Shown piece after piece: positions 6,156-9,385 of a DNA stretch of 9,385 nucleotides (the stretch's first letter is position 1; every line of letters begins with the position of its first letter). The stretch comes from Schlegelella_A sp038258415. GTDB taxonomy: Bacteria; Pseudomonadota; Gammaproteobacteria; Burkholderiales; Burkholderiaceae_C. The notes beneath the pieces were generated by a model. It saw only the letters and a program-made list of their open reading frames with translations. It was not told where the DNA came from and made no database searches. The position numbers were made by a program, and so were the translations under genes. The DNA lies in NCBI GenBank assembly GCA_038258415.1, contig JBBSPY010000124.1:1-9385 (forward strand), read 5' to 3'.

Positions 6156-7541
6156 TCACACCGCCGCTGCCATCGATGCAGCGAGGCTGTGCCGCGACAG
6201 CTTGCCCTGCGCGTTGCGTGGCAGCTCCTCGACGACGACGATGCGCCGCGGCGTGCGCAGGCCGAGTCGCTCGCGGGCGTAGCGCTGCAGCTCCGCCGGC
6301 AGCGCCGACGCACCCGCTTCGAGCCGCACCATCGCCACCGGGATCTGCCCGTGCACCCGCGAGCCGATCGCGAACGCCGCCGCCTCCGCCACCGCCGGGT
6401 GCGCCTCGAGCGCGCGCTCGATCTCCGCCGGGAAGATGTTCAGGCCGTTGAGGATGATCATGTCGTCGGCGCGCGCCTGCACGACGAGGCGGCCGTCGGC
6501 GCGCAGGTAGCCGACATCGCCGGGGTGGAACCAGCCGTCGCGGAAGCGCTCGGCGGTCTGCGTCGGGTTGTCGACGTAGCCGAGCGCCATTCCCGGCGCG
6601 CGCACCCGGATCTCGCCGCTCTCGCCTGCGGCGAGCGGACCGTCGGACCCGACCACCTGCACCTCGACGCCGGACAACGGCAGACCGACGGTCTCGTCGT
6701 CGTCGTGCTCGCCGGGCAGCGCCATCGCGATCGCGCCGCACTCGGTCGCGGCGTAGCGGACGTGGAGGTGCGCGCTCACGCGCTCGATGATGGCCCGGCG
6801 AATGGCGATCGGAACCGACGAGCCGCCGGTCCGCAGCTTGATCGCGGACAGCCCCTGCGCGCCGTCGCCCGATGCGAGATCGGCGGCGTGCAGGCGCGAG
6901 ACGTCGAGGCACGTGACGCCAAGGCGGCCGACGCATGCGACGAGGTCCGGACCGGGCTGCGCGAACACGTTGGTGCCGCCCGCCCACACGCAGTAGAGCC
7001 GGTGGCGCCTGGAGTTGTTGTGCTCGATCGAGGCCAGGCGAAGCAGGCGCTCGTCGCGGTAGTCGGCGTGGCGTGCGGCCTGCGCGGCGATCTGCGCTTC
7101 GTCGAAGGCCACGAGGTTCACCTCGGCGGTGGTGCCGGAGGTCTTCAGGTAGTAGGTTGCGACGCCGCGATCGGCAGCCGAGCGAACGGCTCCGGTCGTG
7201 GCGAGGCCCGACGCCGCGAGGACGTGGGTGACGCCGACGCGCCGGGCGATGCGGTCTCGAAGCGGCGGCGGATCGTGCGTCGCGAGGACGATCTGGCTGG
7301 CGCCGGTCGCTGCGACGGCGAGGGTCGCGACGAGATGGTTGATCTCGTTGTCGAGGGTGATGCCGACGACCGCACCGGGGCCGACGCCGTCACCGACCAA
7401 CCGCGCTGCCTCGGCCTCCACCCGGGCCAGCAGCTGCGTGTAGCCGAGGGGGGCGGCGTCGTCGATGGCCGCCGGATGCGCCGGTCGATCGCGAGCGTGC
7501 GCACGCAACCGCTTCACGAAAGTTGCCGCTTCGACCGTCAT
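6156..7541 (-). CDS. AMP-forming acyl/aryl ligase (adenylate-forming superfamily) with altered P-loop
   Basis: A 461-residue member of the ANL superfamily, which activates a carboxylic acid with ATP to an acyl-adenylate and passes it to a thiol. Core motifs by residue: phosphate loop LKTSGTT at 132-138, YAATECGAI (A5) at 263-271, RDGWFHPGDVGYL (A7, Asp342) at 334-346, the hinge RADDMIILNGLNIFPAEIE (A8) at 357-375, and RNAQGKLSR (A10, Lys447) at 442-450. The P-loop continues AEVNL in place of the usual GxPK, so the conserved Pro-Lys is absent. The catalytic A10 Lys is present, so activity is still likely. It is short for the superfamily (usually 500-600), mainly before the P-loop. Being first in a cassette with an ACP 1 nt behind it suggests that it loads that carrier rather than CoA (inference). 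The substrate is not predictable. The ATG has a weak GGA site 5 nt upstream. Confidence 0.92.
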   Translation of the reverse strand: MTVEAATFVKRLRAHARDRPAHPAAIDDAAPLGYTQLLARVEAEAARLVGDGVGPGAVVGITLDNEINHLVATLAVAATGASQIVLATHDPPPLRDRIARRVGVTHVLAASGLATTGAVRSAADRGVATYYLKTSGTTAEVNLVAFDEAQIAAQAARHADYRDERLLRLASIEHNNSRRHRLYCVWAGGTNVFAQPGPDLVACVGRLGVTCLDVSRLHAADLASGDGAQGLSAIKLRTGGSSVPIAIRRAIIERVSAHLHVRYAATECGAIAMALPGEHDDDETVGLPLSGVEVQVVGSDGPLAAGESGEIRVRAPGMALGYVDNPTQTAERFRDGWFHPGDVGYLRADGRLVVQARADDMIILNGLNIFPAEIERALEAHPAVAEAAAFAIGSRVHGQIPVAMVRLEAGASALPAELQRYARERLGLRTPRRIVVVEELPRNAQGKLSRHSLAASMAAAV

Positions 7542-7573
7542 GGGCGTCCAGCGTCTGCGTGTCGGGAACGAGG

Positions 7574-7579
7574 ATCATA
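7574..7579 (-). promoter_or_regulatory. Candidate -10 box for the ligase cassette
   Basis: On the minus strand the hexamer is TATGAT, five of six matches to the sigma-70 -10 consensus in a very GC-rich stretch. It is followed by a leader of about 26 nt before the ligase ATG. No acceptable -35 hexamer is found at 16-18 nt, so an activator or chance is possible. Confidence 0.3.
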
Positions 7580-7681
7580 AGTTCGCCCGTCCCCTCGACC
7601 CGCTTGCGTTGCGTCGCCTCGCCACCGGCCGGGCCGGGCTCGCCCGCGTGCAGGGCTTCACGCGAGCGCGTCGGCCAGGCG

Positions 7682-7709
7682 TTCACGACGGCCGGCCCCT
7701 GCCTACGAT
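7682..7709 (+). promoter_or_regulatory. Candidate sigma-70-type promoter for the HDOD gene
   Basis: TTCACG (7682-7687), a 16-nt spacer and TACGAT (7704-7709) match four of six positions of each sigma-70 hexamer. Transcription would start near 7716, giving a leader of about 35 nt before the ATG at 7751. This is a visual match only. Confidence 0.3.
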
Positions 7710-7750
7710 CCGGCTCCCGCCACGCGACCGATCCGTTCGGCCTCCCCACC

Positions 7751-8884
7751 ATGACCATCCTCTGGATCGGTGTCGCCCTGCTCGTCGTGGCGGCGGTGAC
7801 GTTCGTCTTCTTCCGCAAGCCTGCCGCCCGGCCGGTCGTTCCGGCGGCGCGGCCCATCGCGCGCAGCGCGGCCGACCCGATCGCACGCCCCGCGGCCGGC
7901 GCCGCTTCGAACGCGTCGGCAGCGCCGACCGCTGCCGACGAAACGATGCCGCCGGCGCTGGCCGGCTTCGAGCTCGTGCGCGCCGCCGACCTGTCGGACG
8001 AGCGCCGGCGCTCCTACGCCGAGACGTTTCACGACATCCCGCGTCCGCCGAAGCTGATGCACCACCTGCTCTCGCCCGACTTCGTGAACACGGCGAGCTC
8101 GGCGCAGCTCGTCGACCTCATCACCGGCGAGCCGCTCATCGCCGCCAAGGTGCTGGCCGCCGTCAACTCGCCGATGTACGGGCTCAAGTCGCCGGTCGGC
8201 AGCATCGGCCAGGCGGTGACCTACCTCGGGCTCAACACGGTGCGCAGCGTCTGCCTGCAGTACATCCTCATCGCCTCGTTCACCGCCGACAGCGCCGATC
8301 GCAAGCACCGTCTTGAAACGGCGTGGACCGCCAGCGCGCTCGCCAGCGAGCTCACGCAGCAGCTCTCGCAGCGGCTCGAGCTCGCCGACCGCGGCTCGCT
8401 GGTGAGTGCGGTCGTGCTGTCCTTCCTCGGCCGCCTGGCGACGACGGCAACGCTGTCGGCCGAGCAGCTCGCCGCGCTGCCGCGGCACGGCCTGCTCGGG
8501 CGCACGGCGTACGAGCAACGAACGCTGGGCTTGTCGGCGTCGCAGATCGGCAGCGTGCTGATGGCCGACTGGGGCCTGCCGGCCAAGGTCGTCGAGGACG
8601 CATCGGGAATCGACACGGTGCTGGTCACCCCCGCGTCCGGCCACCCCCTCGAGCGCGGCGACCGCCTCGCCATCTGCTACCTCTGCGCCCGGATCGGCGA
8701 GCGCCTCGCCGAAGGCACGCTACCCGACCTCGGGTCGTTCCCGAGCAGCCTCGATGGAGATGCCGAGCTGCACCACCTGCGCAGCTACCTCGTGCGGCCG
8801 CTGGTCTCCAGGGCGCTGCAACTCGTCCATGCACCCGACGTCGTCGCGGCGATGCAGCAGATGCAGGCCGCGACGCGCGCCTGA
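7751..8884 (+). CDS. HDOD domain protein with N-terminal membrane anchor
   Basis: A 377-residue signalling-type protein. Residues 4-21 (LWIGVALLVVAAVTFVFF) form a single membrane segment. An Ala/Pro/Arg-rich linker (24-66) follows, and then an HDOD domain from about 90 to 300. HDOD hallmarks are DIPRPPKLMHHLLS (95-108), a run from LITGEPLIAAKVLAAVNSPMYGL (123-145), and SIGQAVTYLGLNTVRSVCLQ (151-170). Where true HD phosphohydrolases have a metal-binding HD in the LLHDIG helix, this protein has LSFLGRLAT (223-231), as expected for the non-catalytic HDOD class. Family members act in cyclic-di-GMP and other signalling, motility or stress regulation, probably by protein contacts; the partner is unknown. 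There is no clear ribosome site before the ATG, but the membrane segment begins directly after it. An open frame upstream from 7523 gives only low-complexity sequence. It diverges from the ligase cassette and stands alone. Confidence 0.9.
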   Translation: MTILWIGVALLVVAAVTFVFFRKPAARPVVPAARPIARSAADPIARPAAGAASNASAAPTAADETMPPALAGFELVRAADLSDERRRSYAETFHDIPRPPKLMHHLLSPDFVNTASSAQLVDLITGEPLIAAKVLAAVNSPMYGLKSPVGSIGQAVTYLGLNTVRSVCLQYILIASFTADSADRKHRLETAWTASALASELTQQLSQRLELADRGSLVSAVVLSFLGRLATTATLSAEQLAALPRHGLLGRTAYEQRTLGLSASQIGSVLMADWGLPAKVVEDASGIDTVLVTPASGHPLERGDRLAICYLCARIGERLAEGTLPDLGSFPSSLDGDAELHHLRSYLVRPLVSRALQLVHAPDVVAAMQQMQAATRA

Positions 8885-8906
8885 TCGCGCCGCGAGGCGG
8901 TATCCG

Positions 8907-9385
8907 TCAGGAGATGCTCGTTCGCATCACCCGACCGTCGCGCGGGTCGATGAGGCAGTCGAACACGAACACCGCGGACTTGCCTCCGGGCGACGGCAAG
9001 GCGCGCCCGCTGCCATGAAGCTCGGCGCGGATCGCGCTCGGCTGGCGGAACGTGCGCGTCGCCGGATCGAAGCTGATCTGCGAGACGTGTGGCCAGCGCT
9101 GCTTGAGCGACGCGACCGCGCTCGATTCGCAGGCCGCTGGCGAGAGTTCGCTGAAATCGGGCTCGGCCGGCGGTCTCGCCGATGCCGCGGCCAGCGCAGC
9201 CGCCGGCGGCGCCGCCTGCACCACGAGACCCACCACCTTGTTCGTGCTCCGCTCGACGTTGCAGTTGTAGGTGAAGCCACGCGAGCCAGCGGTACTCCTG
9301 CCGAGCCCGGAGCCGCGAAGGACGATCTGCTCGTCGCCGGAGAGGCCGTACTGGACCACTGGCGGCCGCTGGAAGGTCACGTCGA
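8907..9385 (-). CDS. Unrecognised protein, N-terminus beyond the window
   Basis: Only the last 159 codons are inside the window. The frame is still open at the right edge, so a GTG at 9378-9380 is unlikely to be the true start. I do not recognise the family. The visible part has a probably beta-rich segment with FTYNCNVERSTNKVVGLVVQ, an Ala/Pro-rich linker (AAPPAAALAAASARPPAEP), then a second segment from ELSPAACESS to FVFDCLIDPRDGRV. Three cysteines (in YNCN, AACES and FDCL) and the N/S/T-rich strands would suit an exported protein. The two segments each contain a Cys followed by a basic-charged turn (VERSTNKV and IDPRDGRV), suggesting a repeated fold. It is convergent with the HDOD gene, with a 22-nt gap. 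No function is assigned. Confidence 0.75.
   Translation of the reverse strand, partial: DVTFQRPPVVQYGLSGDEQIVLRGSGLGRSTAGSRGFTYNCNVERSTNKVVGLVVQAAPPAAALAAASARPPAEPDFSELSPAACESSAVASLKQRWPHVSQISFDPATRTFRQPSAIRAELHGSGRALPSPGGKSAVFVFDCLIDPRDGRVMRTSIS

Larger units (their letters stand above)
7542..7750. promoter_or_regulatory. Divergent promoter region between the ligase cassette and the HDOD gene
   Basis: This 209-bp gap has no gene and is the largest non-coding stretch in the window. It must carry the promoter of the four-gene ligase cassette (leftward) and of the HDOD gene (rightward). Candidate elements are listed separately. The open frames across it translate to low-quality sequence rich in Arg, Pro and Ser, so I do not extend either gene into it. 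I see no clear operator palindrome or riboswitch. Confidence 0.5.

Noticed and set aside
4710..7580. A plus-strand open frame of about 956 codons opposite the ligase cassette
   Set aside because: It lies antisense to four genes with clear catalytic motifs. Its translation is rich in Arg, His, Gln and Asp with no recognisable domain, which is what high GC produces opposite real genes.
7523..7750. A longer N-terminus for the HDOD protein
   Set aside because: The added 76 residues are Ser/Arg/Pro-rich without conserved pattern, and the membrane segment starts right after the ATG at 7751.
8885..8906. Short CCGC-GAG-GCGG hairpin between the HDOD gene and the last gene
   Set aside because: A 4-bp stem with no T-run in a GC-rich sequence is not enough to call a terminator.

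Overview
The window is GC-rich throughout (roughly 70% by eye) and densely packed with genes. It uses GTG starts often and shows no RNA gene, insertion sequence, CRISPR array or phage gene. Lipoprotein and Sec-type signal sequences, a ModA-type periplasmic binding protein, a patatin lipoprotein and an HDOD signalling protein suggest a high-GC Gram-negative proteobacterium. A betaproteobacterium of the Burkholderiales is my best guess, but no phylogenetic marker is present to prove it.

Layout. (1) Bases 1-1534, minus strand: a three-gene operon read right to left. It holds a small YflT-like stress-domain protein, a DUF427 protein, and a membrane-anchored alpha/beta hydrolase cut off by the window's left edge. 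The last two overlap by GTGA. (2) Bases 1648-3461, plus strand: an aldo/keto reductase followed closely by a molybdate-binding protein (modA) with no modB or modC beside it. (3) Bases 3479-7541, minus strand: a tightly packed four-gene cassette read right to left. It holds an AMP-forming acyl/aryl ligase, an acyl carrier protein, an alpha/beta hydrolase with an unusual N-terminal region, and a patatin-family lipoprotein. Gaps are 1 nt, a 4-nt overlap and 10 nt, so the four are very probably one transcript. (4) Bases 7751-8884, plus strand: a membrane-anchored HDOD protein diverging from the cassette across a 209-bp intergenic region. (5) Bases 8907 to the right edge, minus strand: the C-terminal part of an unrecognised protein.

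The most interesting unit is the ligase-ACP-hydrolase-patatin cassette. It has the parts to activate a carboxylic acid as an acyl adenylate, load it on a dedicated carrier protein, and transfer or release it with a Ser-hydrolase. A surface lipid acyl-hydrolase is encoded in the same transcript. There is no ketosynthase, reductase or condensation domain in the window, so this looks like an acyl-transfer or lipid-modification pathway rather than chain assembly. The product is unknown, and the pathway order is inference from gene content. The ligase also has an altered P-loop motif.

The remaining genes are ordinary house-keeping or accessory genes. Very long open frames opposite the real genes, up to about 950 codons, are products of high GC and not genes.
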